Source: Poriferisodalis sp965208555 | GTDB taxonomy: Bacteria > Actinomycetota > Acidimicrobiia > Acidimicrobiales > Poriferisodalaceae | Length of the DNA stretch: 64,000 nucleotides | Direction: 5' to 3' | Assembly: GCF_965208555.1 (NCBI RefSeq) | Contig: NZ_OZ242342.1 | Location: 496,001-560,000 of the forward strand | In this document: positions 35,019 to 43,228 of the stretch, one piece after another | Layout: the number at the start of each line of letters is the position of its first letter | Numbering within the stretch: the stretch's first letter is position 1 | Made by a program: the position numbers and the translations under genes | Notes under the pieces: model-generated | What the model saw: the letters and a program-made list of their open reading frames with translations, nothing else | Told to the model about the DNA's origin: nothing | Database searches by the model: none

Positions 35019-35477
35019 TCACAGGTAGAGGCCGGTGCTGCCGGGCTCGATGCGGGGAGCGGCAATAGCGTGAACGTCGCGCTCGCGCAGTATCAGGAAG
35101 TCGTCGCCGTGCACCTCGACCTCGTGGCGATCCTCGGGGCTGAACAGCACCCGGTCGCCCTCCTGGGCGGTGCGAACGTTGGGGCCTGCACCCACGACCT
35201 CACCCCACACCAGCCGCTTGTTCTGCTGGGCCGTCGCCGGGATCAGGATGCCGCCGCTGGTGCGCCGCTCGGAGCCGTCGTTGGGGAGCCGCACGAGCAG
35301 GCGGTCATGCAGCATCTTGATGGGTCGACGCTCGCCGTCGGCGTCGGGTGGGGCAGACGGCTTCGGCCTGCTGGCAGCGGGCTTCGGCCGGCCGCTGGTC
35401 TTGGTGCTCTTCGAGGGACGAGCGGGCTTCGTCGCCGAAGCGACGCCGTGCTCGTTGTTCGTCTCCGGAGCGCTCAC
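35019..35477 (-). CDS. GroES-like co-chaperonin domain protein with basic N-terminal extension
   Basis: About 152 residues. The C-terminal ~97 residues match a Cpn10/GroES fold: LHDRLLVRL, the mobile-loop region SERRTSGGILIP and GEVVGAGPNVRTAQEGDRVLFS. Ahead lies a ~53-residue Lys/Arg/Pro/Ser/Ala-rich segment with repeated KP/SK motifs, likely disordered. The GTG start is inferred from a TACCGT box 7 nt upstream. A plain GroES of 98 residues would start at the ATG at 35315. No groEL is adjacent. First gene of the run into trpEG (51-nt gap). Confidence 0.78.
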   Translation of the reverse strand: MSAPETNNEHGVASATKPARPSKSTKTSGRPKPAASRPKPSAPPDADGERRPIKMLHDRLLVRLPNDGSERRTSGGILIPATAQQNKRLVWGEVVGAGPNVRTAQEGDRVLFSPEDRHEVEVHGDDFLILRERDVHAIAAPRIEPGSTGLYL

Positions 35478-35484
35478 CGCCCGC

Positions 35485-35494
35485 ACGGTACCGT
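35485..35494. promoter_or_regulatory. Bidirectional promoter with shared palindromic -10 core
   Basis: The 10-bp sequence ACGGTACCGT is a perfect palindrome. Each strand reads TACCGT: minus strand at 35485-35490, 7 nt before the GroES-like GTG (35477); plus strand at 35489-35494, 8 nt before the hydrolase GTG (35503). Neither gene has a ribosome-binding site, so both mRNAs are predicted leaderless and the two promoters overlap. Confidence 0.55.
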
Positions 35495-35502
35495 TCACCG
35501 GC

Positions 35503-36249
35503 GTGATTGACGCAGTGAATTCGCAGCGGCCACCCGCTTCTGGCCCGCCATTTGAGGTGGAGGCGTTCGCGGTGGAGGCGGAGTCCTCCGACGGCATCGA
35601 GCTCGAAGCCGAGGCTGCCTGGCCCAGCGCGACTGGACCTGATGGGGCAAGCGTCGATGGCGGCAGTTCCGCCGGCACTGCCGCAGCGGTGGCGGTGCTG
35701 TCCCACCCGCATCCGCTCTACGGCGGGGACATGTGGAATCCGCTCGTTGATCACCTCTTCAGGGCCCTGCCTGCGAGCGGCATCGCGACGTTTCGCTACA
35801 ACTTCCGGGGCGTCGGCGGTTCCGGCGGCCGCCATGACGACGGGAAGGCCGAGCAGCTCGACGCTGCGGCGGCGTTCGACGCGGCCGTGCGTCTCGCAGC
35901 GGACCGGTCGCCCGCCGCTGGTGCGCCGCCGGTCGTCTCTGCAGGCTGGTCATTCGGCGGCGATGTCTCGCTGGCGGCCACGCACGACGGCCTGTCGGCA
36001 TGGATCGGGATTGCCGCACCATTGCGGATCGTCGACCCGGCATCGATGGGCGCCGCAGCCGATCCCCGGCCCAAGCTGCTCCTGGTGCCCGAGCACGACC
36101 AGTTCTGCTCCCCCGCCGAAGCGGCCGAGATCACCGAGGGCTGGGCCAACACCCAGCTCGACGTGATCTCAGGCGGCGATCACTTCTTGATGGGCCACGC
36201 ACGAGTCGTCGGCGAGAAGATTGCTGCGTTCGTCAACGGCTTGCGGTAG
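35503..36249 (+). CDS. Alpha/beta hydrolase (dienelactone hydrolase-like/YfhR-like)
   Basis: A 248-residue alpha/beta hydrolase. LSHPHPLYGGDMWNP near residue 68 and FRYNFRGVGGSGG near 97 are typical of the small-hydrolase group often called KANL3/Tex30 or OsmC-hydrolase-like. The nucleophile Ser is about 150 in GWSFGGD, the acid Asp is in VPEHDQFCSP and the His in GGDHFLMGH. No signal peptide. GTG start inferred from the TACCGT box. Physiological substrate unknown. It converges with the acyl-CoA synthetase gene. Confidence 0.85.
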   Translation: MIDAVNSQRPPASGPPFEVEAFAVEAESSDGIELEAEAAWPSATGPDGASVDGGSSAGTAAAVAVLSHPHPLYGGDMWNPLVDHLFRALPASGIATFRYNFRGVGGSGGRHDDGKAEQLDAAAAFDAAVRLAADRSPAAGAPPVVSAGWSFGGDVSLAATHDGLSAWIGIAAPLRIVDPASMGAAADPRPKLLLVPEHDQFCSPAEAAEITEGWANTQLDVISGGDHFLMGHARVVGEKIAAFVNGLR

Positions 36250-36265
36250 GGGCCGAGCGGCCTAC
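36246..36265. terminator. Hairpin joining two convergent stop codons
   Basis: GTAGGGGCC-GAGC-GGCCTAC forms a stem (with a 2-nt bulge) between the hydrolase and acyl-CoA synthetase genes. The stop codon of each gene lies in one arm. It could terminate or stabilise both transcripts; no U-tract. Confidence 0.4.
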
Positions 36266-37818
36266 ACGATCCGGGACGACCGGTCTCCCCAGTACTCGTC
36301 TCGCAGGATTCGCTTGTAGAGCTTGCCGGTGGGATGGCGGGGCAGCTCGTCGCGGAAGTCGACCGAGCGCGGCACCTTGTATCCCGCGAGATGCTCCCGG
36401 CAGTACCCCAGCAGCTCCGTCGCCAGTGCATCGTCGGACTCCACGCCGGCAACCGGCTGCACGACGGCCTTGACCTCTTCGCCGAAGTCGTCGTTGGGCA
36501 CCCCGAACACCGCGGCGTCGGCAACCTTGGGGTGCAGCACCAGGCAGTCCTCGATCTCCTGGGGGTAGATGTTCACGCCGCCCGAGATGATCATGAACGC
36601 CTTGCGGTCGGTCAGGTAGAGGTAGCCGTCGCCGTCGACGCGCCCGACGTCGCCGAGCGTCGACCACAGCTCGTGATCGTCGTGGCGCGACTCGGCGGTC
36701 TTGGCGGGGTCGTTGTGGTACTCGAAGGCCGGGATCTCGCGCTCGAAGTAGATGGTGCCCGCCTCGCCGACCGGCAGCTCGCTGCCCTCGTCGTCGCAGA
36801 TGTGGATCACCCCGATGAGCGGTTTGCCCACCGTGCCGGGCCGTTCGAGCCATTCGTCCGAGTTCACGTAGCAGAAGCCGTTGAGCTCGGTGCCGGCGTA
36901 GTACTCGTGCAGGATCGGGCCCCACCAGTCGATCATCTGGTGCTTCACCTTGACGGGGCACGGCGCCGCTGCGTGCACGGCGACCTGGTGGCTGGACAGG
37001 TCGTGGCGGGTGCGCTCGCTTTCGGGCAGCTTCAGCATCCGGCTGAACATCGTGGGCACCCACTGGCTGTGGGTGATGCGGTAGCGCTCGATGTACGACA
37101 GCGCCTCAGCGGCGTCGAAGCGGTCCATGACCACCGCCGTGCCGCCGACCGACTGCGTGCCGGTCGTGAACGACAGGGGCGCAGAGTGGTACAGCGGGGC
37201 CGGGGAGAGATAGCGGGTGCCTTCGCCGAATCCGAAGACGCCGCCCAGCAGCCCGGCGCCGAGCAGGTCCGGGTCGGTGATCGAGGTTCCGTCCAGCGGC
37301 CGCTTGATGCCCTTGGGGCGGCCCGTGGTGCCGGAGCTGTACAGCATCGCCGACCCTCGCGGCTGTTCGGCGAGCGGTTCTGCGGGATGGGCTGCGATGG
37401 CGTCTTCGAACGAGTCGAACCCAGCGGCGGCCTCGTCGAGCATCAGCCGCACGTCGCAGTCGCCGATGAGCGGCAGCATCTCCGTCGCGGCATCGATGAC
37501 GGCGGGCGATGCCACCAGCACCCGGGCCTCGCAGTCGTTGACGATGTAGGCGCCTTCTTCGGCAGTCAGGTACCGGTTGACGGTCGTGAAGTACAGGCCG
37601 CTGCGCATCGCGGCCCAGTAGGCGTCGAAGTAGCCGATGTTGTTGTCGGCGAAGATCGCCACGTGATCGCCGGGGCGCAGGCCGGCGGCCCACATGAGCT
37701 GGGCGAACTGGCAGCTGCGGGCTTCGAGCTCCCCGAACGTGCGGGTCTGGCCGTCGCGGGCCATGATCACCGCTGGACGGTCTGGGTCGGTCGCCGAGTG
37801 GGTGCCGGGGTAGCTCAT
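36262..37818 (-). CDS. AMP-forming acyl-CoA synthetase
   Basis: A 518-residue ANL-superfamily ligase that activates a carboxylic acid to acyl-AMP and then acyl-CoA. P-loop MLYSSGTTGRPKGIKRP, A5-like motif HEYYAGTELNGFC, hinge LTDRKAFMIISGGVNIYPQEIE, and the C-terminal catalytic Lys in GKLYKR. The sequence resembles FadD-type enzymes of actinobacteria, many of which use long or unusual acyl chains including steroid side chains. ATG inferred from a TAGCTT box 7 nt upstream. It follows hisF by 70 nt on the same strand but has its own promoter candidate. Confidence 0.92.
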   Translation of the reverse strand: MSYPGTHSATDPDRPAVIMARDGQTRTFGELEARSCQFAQLMWAAGLRPGDHVAIFADNNIGYFDAYWAAMRSGLYFTTVNRYLTAEEGAYIVNDCEARVLVASPAVIDAATEMLPLIGDCDVRLMLDEAAAGFDSFEDAIAAHPAEPLAEQPRGSAMLYSSGTTGRPKGIKRPLDGTSITDPDLLGAGLLGGVFGFGEGTRYLSPAPLYHSAPLSFTTGTQSVGGTAVVMDRFDAAEALSYIERYRITHSQWVPTMFSRMLKLPESERTRHDLSSHQVAVHAAAPCPVKVKHQMIDWWGPILHEYYAGTELNGFCYVNSDEWLERPGTVGKPLIGVIHICDDEGSELPVGEAGTIYFEREIPAFEYHNDPAKTAESRHDDHELWSTLGDVGRVDGDGYLYLTDRKAFMIISGGVNIYPQEIEDCLVLHPKVADAAVFGVPNDDFGEEVKAVVQPVAGVESDDALATELLGYCREHLAGYKVPRSVDFRDELPRHPTGKLYKRILRDEYWGDRSSRIV

Positions 37819-37825
37819 GGCGGGG

Positions 37826-37831
37826 AAGCTA
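37826..37831 (-). promoter_or_regulatory. -10 box (TAGCTT) of leaderless acyl-CoA synthetase mRNA
   Basis: TAGCTT on the minus strand, then 7 nt (CCCCGCC), then ATG; no ribosome-binding site. Identical hexamer and spacing to fabZ. Confidence 0.45.
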
Positions 37832-37888
37832 GCGGGCGACTTCGGGCAGGACTGAATCCGTCGAGCGCGGTGGCACCCGGTCAGTCGG

Positions 37889-38671
37889 TCAGGCGGCGGG
37901 AGGGCGGACAGCCACGCCAGCGTCCATCAGTGCGCGCTTGGCGTCGGCAATCGTGTGCTCGCCGAAGTGGAAGATCGAGGCTGCGAGCACGGCGTCGGCG
38001 TTGGCGACGAGGGCGCCGTCCACCAGGTGCTGCAGCGTGCCAACCCCGCCGCTGGCCACCACCGGTATGCCCACGGCATCGGTGACCGTCCGGGTGAGCT
38101 CGAGGTCGAAGCCTGCCTTGGTGCCGTCGGCGTCCATGGACGTCAGCAGGATCTCGCCGGCACCCAGCTCGGCCACCTTTCGCACCCAGCCGAGTGCGTC
38201 GATGCCGGTGTCTTCCCGGCCGCCTTTGACGTAGACGTTCCAGCTCGCAGTGCCGTCGGCGCCGGTCCCGTTGGATTTCGCGTCCACCGACACAACCACG
38301 CACTGGCTGCCGAACTCGTCGGCGATCTCACGCACCAGCTCGGGCCGCACGACTGCCGCCGAGTTCACCGACACTTTGTCGGCCCCTGCGCGCAGCAGTG
38401 CCCGGGCGTCGTCGACCGAGCGGATTCCCCCGCCGATCGTGAACGGGATGAAGACCTCTTCGGCGGTGTGCCGGGCAAGCTCGATGATGGTGTCGCGTCC
38501 GTGCGCGGACGCCGTGATGTCCAGGAAGACGATCTCGTCGGCACCCTGGCGATCGTAGGCAGCGGCCAGTTCGACAGGATCGCCGGCATCGCGCAGCCCG
38601 AGGAAGTTGACCCCCTTGACGACCCGGCCGTCGTCCACGTCCAGGCACGGGATGACCCGCACGGTCTTCAT
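37889..38671 (-). CDS. hisF: Imidazole glycerol phosphate synthase, cyclase subunit
   Basis: A 260-residue TIM barrel that closes the imidazole ring. The catalytic Asps are in VIPCLDVDDGRVVKGVNF and LLTSMDADGTKAG. Phosphate sites GGGIRSV and SGGVGTLQH are intact. The ATG overlaps the hisA stop as ATGA. Partner of HisH, which supplies ammonia. Last gene of the his operon. Confidence 0.96.
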   Translation of the reverse strand: MKTVRVIPCLDVDDGRVVKGVNFLGLRDAGDPVELAAAYDRQGADEIVFLDITASAHGRDTIIELARHTAEEVFIPFTIGGGIRSVDDARALLRAGADKVSVNSAAVVRPELVREIADEFGSQCVVVSVDAKSNGTGADGTASWNVYVKGGREDTGIDALGWVRKVAELGAGEILLTSMDADGTKAGFDLELTRTVTDAVGIPVVASGGVGTLQHLVDGALVANADAVLAASIFHFGEHTIADAKRALMDAGVAVRPPAA

Positions 38672-39441
38672 GAGGCACTGCCCCGGGCCACCACCACGGC
38701 GGCGACGGGCGAGATCGCGCCGTCGTGGAGTGCCTTGCCCACGATGGCGCCGGCGAGCGTGTGCCCATGCGGCGAGCGCAGGTCGCGCAGGTCGGCGATG
38801 TCGGCCAGGCAGCCCACCCCGCCGCTGGCGATCACCGACATCGCCGGGGGCCGCTGGGGCGCGTCCAGCACGTCCCGCAACCCGGCCAGGTCGCTGCCGC
38901 CGCCCATCCCGTCATGGGCGATCTGGGTCACGATCACAGCCTCGGCGCCGCTGCCGGCCAGCCGGGCGAGGGCATCGCCCAGGCTCACCCCGCTGTGATG
39001 CTCCCAGCCGCGGGTGGCCACCTCGGTGCCCCGCACGTCGAGACCGACCGCGACGCTGCGGCCGACCGATGCCAGCTCGTCGACAAGGTCGGGGTTCTCG
39101 ACTGCGGCAGTGCCCACGACGGCGCGGCTGATCCCTGCGTCGAAGAGTGCCTCGGCGCTGTCGCGGGAACGCACCCCGCCCCCGCATTGCACGCGCACGC
39201 CGGCGTCCCCGACGGCAGCACAGACGGACTGGATCACTCTGCGGTTGCTGTCGTCGGCAACGCCGGAGCGTGCCGCGTCCAGGTCGACCATGTGAATCCA
39301 GCGAGCGCCGGCTTCCGCGAACTCGTGCGCGACCTCCACCGGGTTGGCGTCGTAGCGCACCTCGCGGTCGTAGTCGCCCTGCAGCAGGCGCACGCAGCGC
39401 CCGCCGCGCAGATCGATGGCGGGATACAGGTCGAAGCTCAC
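38668..39441 (-). CDS. hisA: HisA phosphoribosylformimino isomerase
   Basis: A 257-residue TIM barrel catalysing the Amadori rearrangement in histidine synthesis. Catalytic Asp in LYPAIDLRGGRCVRL and VTQIAHDGMGGGSDL; phosphate sites CGGGVRS and SGGVGCL. PriA-type dual enzymes also act in tryptophan synthesis, but a separate trpF exists in this window, so single function is more likely. The GTG start overlaps the hisH stop as GTGA. Confidence 0.93.
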   Translation of the reverse strand: MSFDLYPAIDLRGGRCVRLLQGDYDREVRYDANPVEVAHEFAEAGARWIHMVDLDAARSGVADDSNRRVIQSVCAAVGDAGVRVQCGGGVRSRDSAEALFDAGISRAVVGTAAVENPDLVDELASVGRSVAVGLDVRGTEVATRGWEHHSGVSLGDALARLAGSGAEAVIVTQIAHDGMGGGSDLAGLRDVLDAPQRPPAMSVIASGGVGCLADIADLRDLRSPHGHTLAGAIVGKALHDGAISPVAAVVVARGSAS

Positions 39442-40085
39442 CGGTGGCACCGGTCCGCCGTCACCGCAGCAAGAAAGTTCTGTGCCAGCCGCTTGCCGGC
39501 ATCGCCGGACTTCTCGGGGTGGAACTGGGTGGCCCACACCTGGCCGCGCTCGGTGACGGCGGTGATCGGCGTGGGGTAGTCGCATGTCGCTGCCACGAAG
39601 CCGTCGTCGGTGTCGGGCGCGTAGCTGTGGACGAAGTACATCCAGGCGCCGCCGGTCAGCCCGGCCAGCAGCGGGCAGTCGGGTCGGCGCACATCGAGGC
39701 GGTTCCACTGCATTTGCGGTCGCACCATGCCGTCGGGCAGGAGCCGCACGGTGCCGGGCATCACGCCGAGGCCCTGCACGCCCGGTGCCTCCTCGGAGGC
39801 ATCGAACAGCATCTGCATGCCGACGCAGATGCCGAGGAACGGGCGCCCGCTCTCGATGGCCGCCAACGCGGGCTGCTCCAGGCCCGTGGCGCGCAGCTGC
39901 GTCATGCAGGTGCCGAAGTGGCCGACGCCGGGCAGCACCACCCCGTCGGCGTCGCCGATGAGACCGACATCGGCAGTCAGGCGAGCATCGGCGCCGACCC
40001 GTTCGAGCGCCTTCTGAGCCGAACGCAGGTTGCCGATGCCGTAGTCGAGTACCGCGATCAGCGGCGGGGCGCTGTCGCCGGTCAC
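39438..40085 (-). CDS. hisH: Imidazole glycerol phosphate synthase, glutaminase subunit
   Basis: A 215-residue class I amidotransferase that feeds ammonia to HisF. N-terminal IAVLDYGIGNLRSAQKAL, nucleophile Cys in FLGICVGMQMLF, and His-Glu in WATQFHPEKSG. I chose the GTG giving VTGDSAPP, 22 nt after hisB; a longer start would overlap hisB by 44 nt and exceed family length. Confidence 0.94.
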   Translation of the reverse strand: MTGDSAPPLIAVLDYGIGNLRSAQKALERVGADARLTADVGLIGDADGVVLPGVGHFGTCMTQLRATGLEQPALAAIESGRPFLGICVGMQMLFDASEEAPGVQGLGVMPGTVRLLPDGMVRPQMQWNRLDVRRPDCPLLAGLTGGAWMYFVHSYAPDTDDGFVAATCDYPTPITAVTERGQVWATQFHPEKSGDAGKRLAQNFLAAVTADRCHR

Positions 40086-40107
40086 CGACGGCCCATCAGT
40101 GCGTCGG

Positions 40108-40716
40108 TCACAGGACGCCTTTGGTGGAGGGCAGCACGTCGTCGGCGACACGGATGGCGTCGTAGAAGGCCCGCGCTGCGCCCTTGAAGCTGGCCTCGAT
40201 GATGTGGTGGGTGTTGCGGCCCCGCAGCATCACCAAATGCAGGGTGATGCCGGCCGACATCACCAGGCCGCGCCAGAACTCCTCGCAGAGCTGCGGGTCG
40301 AAGGGCGGGTCGCCCAAAATCTTCTCGCCGGGCGGCTCGATGTCGTAGTGCAGGAACGGCCGGCCGGACAGGTCCAGCACCACCTCCACCGCGGCCTCGT
40401 CCAGCGGCACGACGTAGGAGGCGAAGCGGCGCACCCCGGCCTTGTCGCCCCAGGCCTGCCGCATCGCCTCGCCGAGCGCGATGCCGGTGTCCTCCACGGT
40501 GTGGTGGGCGTCGATCTCGAGGTCGCCGACGGTGCGCAGCTGCAGGTCGAAGCGGGCGTGCTTGGCGAGCTGGGCGAGCATGTGGTCGAAGAACGGCAGC
40601 CCGGTGGAGACGTCGGTCTGACCGCTTCCGTCCAGGTCCAGCGTCAGGTCGATCTGGGTCTCTTTGGTGTTGCGCTGCACAGCGCTGACGCGTTCGAGTA
40701 CTGGACGAGCAGTCAT
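40108..40716 (-). CDS. hisB: Imidazoleglycerol-phosphate dehydratase
   Basis: A 202-residue monofunctional IGPD with the two manganese-binding repeats: DIDAHHTVEDTG-type block (EIDAHHTVEDTGI) and RNTHHIIEASFKG. TGLPFFDHMLAQLAKH is the family N-terminal signature. There is no fused phosphatase, so histidinol-phosphate phosphatase is encoded elsewhere. The ATG giving MTARPVLERV fits the family start. Confidence 0.96.
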   Translation of the reverse strand: MTARPVLERVSAVQRNTKETQIDLTLDLDGSGQTDVSTGLPFFDHMLAQLAKHARFDLQLRTVGDLEIDAHHTVEDTGIALGEAMRQAWGDKAGVRRFASYVVPLDEAAVEVVLDLSGRPFLHYDIEPPGEKILGDPPFDPQLCEEFWRGLVMSAGITLHLVMLRGRNTHHIIEASFKGAARAFYDAIRVADDVLPSTKGVL

Positions 40717-40726
40717 GGGAACCTCA

Positions 40727-41803
40727 TTATCGCGAGACAACTTCCGACAGCGCCTCAAGAAAGCGGTCATTCTCGGGCGGTGTTCCCACCGTGACCCGCA
40801 GGCAGTCGGCCAGCCGGGGCCAGCCCGAGCAGTTTCTCACCAGCACAGAGCGATCCACGAGTGCTTGCCACACATCGTCGCCGCTGTGCCCGCTGGGGGT
40901 CGTGCGGAACAGGATGAAGTTGGACTGCGAGGGCCAGACGTCGAGACCCAGGCCAGCCAGCGCGGCTTCGATCCGATCTCGTTCGGCCACGATGGCTGCA
41001 ACCCGCTGTTCCATCTGGTCGGCGAACCGTAACGCCACCCGCCCGGCGATCTGCTTGAACGTGTCGACGTGGTACGGCAGCACCACCTTCTCGAACTCCG
41101 CGGCCATGCCCGTGGGCACGACGGCGTAACCCAGGCGTGCCCCGGCCATAGCCCACGTCTTGGAGTAGGTGCGCGTCACGACGAGGTTCGCCGGGCCGCC
41201 GGCGTCGTCGCACAGGTCGACAGCGCTCCAGTCGGCGAACTGCCCGTAGGCCTCGTCGACCACGACGAGGCCCAGCGCGAGCTCCAGTGCCCGTTCGAGC
41301 ACCTCGAGGCGCTCGGGCGTGCCGGTGGGGTTGTTGGGCGAGCACAGGAACACGATCGACGGCTGGTGCCGCTCGATGACCCGCTCCAGTTCGTACACGC
41401 TGACGCTGCCGTCGGCATGGCGCTCGCCCTCGACGACGGCGCATTGGGTGCTGCGCGCAATCTGGCCGTACATCGCATAGGTGGGCTCGAAGGTGGCGAC
41501 GCTGCGGCCTGTTCCCCCGTAGGTCAAACACAGCGTCTGCAGCACTTCATTCGAGCCGTTGGCCACGAAGATCCGCTCAGGGTCGGCGCCGTGCAGCGCC
41601 GCCAGGTCGGCCCGCAGCACGCTGGCCGTGCGGTCGGGGTAGCGGTGCCACTCGACGCTGCGCAGCTCGGCGGCGAGCGCCTCGGCGAACTCGGGCGGCG
41701 GCCCGACGGGCGCCTCGTTGGTGTTGAGCCGCACTTCGACGTCGATCTGCGGCGAGTGATAGCCGTCCAGCAGGCGCAGGTCATCCCGTACTGCGGGCTT
41801 CAT
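40727..41803 (-). CDS. hisC: Histidinol-phosphate aminotransferase
   Basis: A 358-residue fold-type I PLP aminotransferase. NTNEAP near residue 28 and the PLP Lys in TRTYSKTWAMAGARLGYA identify HisC; CSPNNPTG and VVDEAYGQF are the cofactor-ring blocks. The ATG overlaps the hisD stop as ATGA, which rules out the much longer upstream frame. Confidence 0.95.
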   Translation of the reverse strand: MKPAVRDDLRLLDGYHSPQIDVEVRLNTNEAPVGPPPEFAEALAAELRSVEWHRYPDRTASVLRADLAALHGADPERIFVANGSNEVLQTLCLTYGGTGRSVATFEPTYAMYGQIARSTQCAVVEGERHADGSVSVYELERVIERHQPSIVFLCSPNNPTGTPERLEVLERALELALGLVVVDEAYGQFADWSAVDLCDDAGGPANLVVTRTYSKTWAMAGARLGYAVVPTGMAAEFEKVVLPYHVDTFKQIAGRVALRFADQMEQRVAAIVAERDRIEAALAGLGLDVWPSQSNFILFRTTPSGHSGDDVWQALVDRSVLVRNCSGWPRLADCLRVTVGTPPENDRFLEALSEVVSR

Positions 41804-43116
41804 GGCCGCACTCCCGATGCGGCCCACTCCTTGCGGCGAGACACCGAGGCGGCGTGCGCCCACAGCCCCTCGGCTTCGGCGAGCTCGGCCACCGCCGGCG
41901 CCAGCCGGTCGAAGCCCGCTTCGGTGACGTCGACGACGTGCATTCGCTTGGCAAAGTCGCCGGTGCTCAGCGCCCCGGCGAAGCGGGCGGTGCCCGCAGT
42001 GGGCAGCACATGCGACGGTCCCGCGACGTAGTCGCCGACTGACGCCGGTGCCCAGGGGCCGACGAACACCGCGCCGGCGTGGCGGATGCTGCCCACGAGC
42101 TCGGCTGCGTCCTCGCACATGAGCTGGAGGTGTTCCGGTGCGACGAAGTTGGCGACCTCGGCAGCGTGTGCGGGTCCGTTCACGAGGCACACGAACCCGT
42201 CGGCATTCAGCGTGGCCAGCGTTTCGTCTCGGCGAGGCGAGAGCTGGACGATCTCGCTGATTGCATCGCAGACGGCATCGGCACAGCCGGCGTCCCAGGT
42301 GACCAGCCAGGCGCGCCCGCCGGGGCCGTGCTCGGCCTGCAAGACAACGTCGGTAGCGGCGGCTGCCGGCGGGCAGCTCGCATCGGCGATCACGACGATC
42401 TCCGACGGTCCGGCGAATGCGGCTGCAACGCCCACGTCGCCGGCGACGAGCTGCTTGGCCGTCGCGACCCAGGCGTTGCCCGGACCGGCCACGACGTCGG
42501 CGGGCCGGATCGTCTCGGTCCCATAGGCGAGCGCAGCGATAGCTTGCACGCCGCCTACCCGGTGTACTTCGGTGACGCCGCACAGGTGCGCCGCCGCGAG
42601 CACGGTCGCAGGCAGGCTGCCCTCGGGTCCTGGCGGCGAGCACAGCACGATGTCGTCTACTCCGGCGGCACGGGCCAACAGCACCGTCATGAGCACCGTG
42701 GACGGGTAGGCGGCGAGACCGCCCGGCACGTACACGCCTGCCCGGTCGACCGGCTGGTTGATCGAGCGCACCGTCACCCCGTCGCTCTCATAGGTGTGCC
42801 CAGCGGCAGCCTCGGCTCGGTGGAATTCCAGGATCCGCCGGTGGGCAGTCTCCATTGCCGACCGCAAGCCGGATGGCAGGCCCTCCCACGCTGCAGCGAG
42901 TTCTTGCGGCGGAACCAGGGACGAGGCCAGCTCGACGCCGTCGAAGCGAGCCGTGAGCTCCCGAACAGCAGCGTCGCCGCCGTCGCGGACCTCGGCGATC
43001 AGCTCGCGAACCGTCTCAACAGGCACTGCGTCACCCATCTGCGGGCGCGGCAGCAGGTCGGCCAGGTCATCACCCGAATCATTGCCGTGACCCCGCAGGT
43101 CCAGCCGCTTCAGCAC
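41800..43116 (-). CDS. hisD: Histidinol dehydrogenase
   Basis: A 438-residue NAD- and zinc-dependent enzyme for the last two steps of histidine synthesis. GPGNAWVATAKQLV and the catalytic segment AEHGPGGRAWLVTWD (Glu-His) are present, as is the zinc-binding GPSHVLPTAGTARF. GTG start with TACCCT 7 nt upstream and no ribosome-binding site, so the his mRNA is probably leaderless. First gene of hisDCBHAF. Confidence 0.95.
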   Translation of the reverse strand: MLKRLDLRGHGNDSGDDLADLLPRPQMGDAVPVETVRELIAEVRDGGDAAVRELTARFDGVELASSLVPPQELAAAWEGLPSGLRSAMETAHRRILEFHRAEAAAGHTYESDGVTVRSINQPVDRAGVYVPGGLAAYPSTVLMTVLLARAAGVDDIVLCSPPGPEGSLPATVLAAAHLCGVTEVHRVGGVQAIAALAYGTETIRPADVVAGPGNAWVATAKQLVAGDVGVAAAFAGPSEIVVIADASCPPAAAATDVVLQAEHGPGGRAWLVTWDAGCADAVCDAISEIVQLSPRRDETLATLNADGFVCLVNGPAHAAEVANFVAPEHLQLMCEDAAELVGSIRHAGAVFVGPWAPASVGDYVAGPSHVLPTAGTARFAGALSTGDFAKRMHVVDVTEAGFDRLAPAVAELAEAEGLWAHAASVSRRKEWAASGVRP

Positions 43117-43123
43117 CGCGCTG

Positions 43124-43129
43124 AGGGTA
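43124..43129 (-). promoter_or_regulatory. -10 box (TACCCT) of the leaderless his operon
   Basis: TACCCT on the minus strand, 7 nt before the hisD GTG. Same hexamer and spacing as the CapA-like gene on the other side of the window. Confidence 0.5.
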
Positions 43130-43178
43130 CCTGCGCCCCTTCACGCCACTGCTGCGATTTTCTGTGCCGTGCCGCCCA

Positions 43179-43195
43179 TGTAGATTATTTGTAGA
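43179..43195. promoter_or_regulatory. AT-rich direct repeat, candidate antitoxin operator
   Basis: Two copies of TGTAGA (43179-43184 and 43190-43195), 11 bp apart, in a locally AT-rich stretch within ATGTAGA...TAGACAT. One helical turn apart, they suit co-operative binding of ribbon-helix-helix dimers. They lie upstream of the antitoxin gene and of the divergent his promoter. Confidence 0.35.
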
Positions 43196-43216
43196 CATAC
43201 CTGTCCACTCGCGAGG

Positions 43217-43222
43217 TAGCGT
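43217..43222 (+). promoter_or_regulatory. -10 box (TAGCGT) of the toxin-antitoxin operon
   Basis: TAGCGT, then 6 nt, then the ATG of the antitoxin; no ribosome-binding site, so a leaderless transcript is likely. Confidence 0.4.
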
Positions 43223-43228
43223 GGCTGC

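Noticed and set aside
41804..42643. Long N-terminal extension of the hisC frame
   Set aside because: Arg-rich shadow of hisD. The ATGA overlap gives the correct HisC start.
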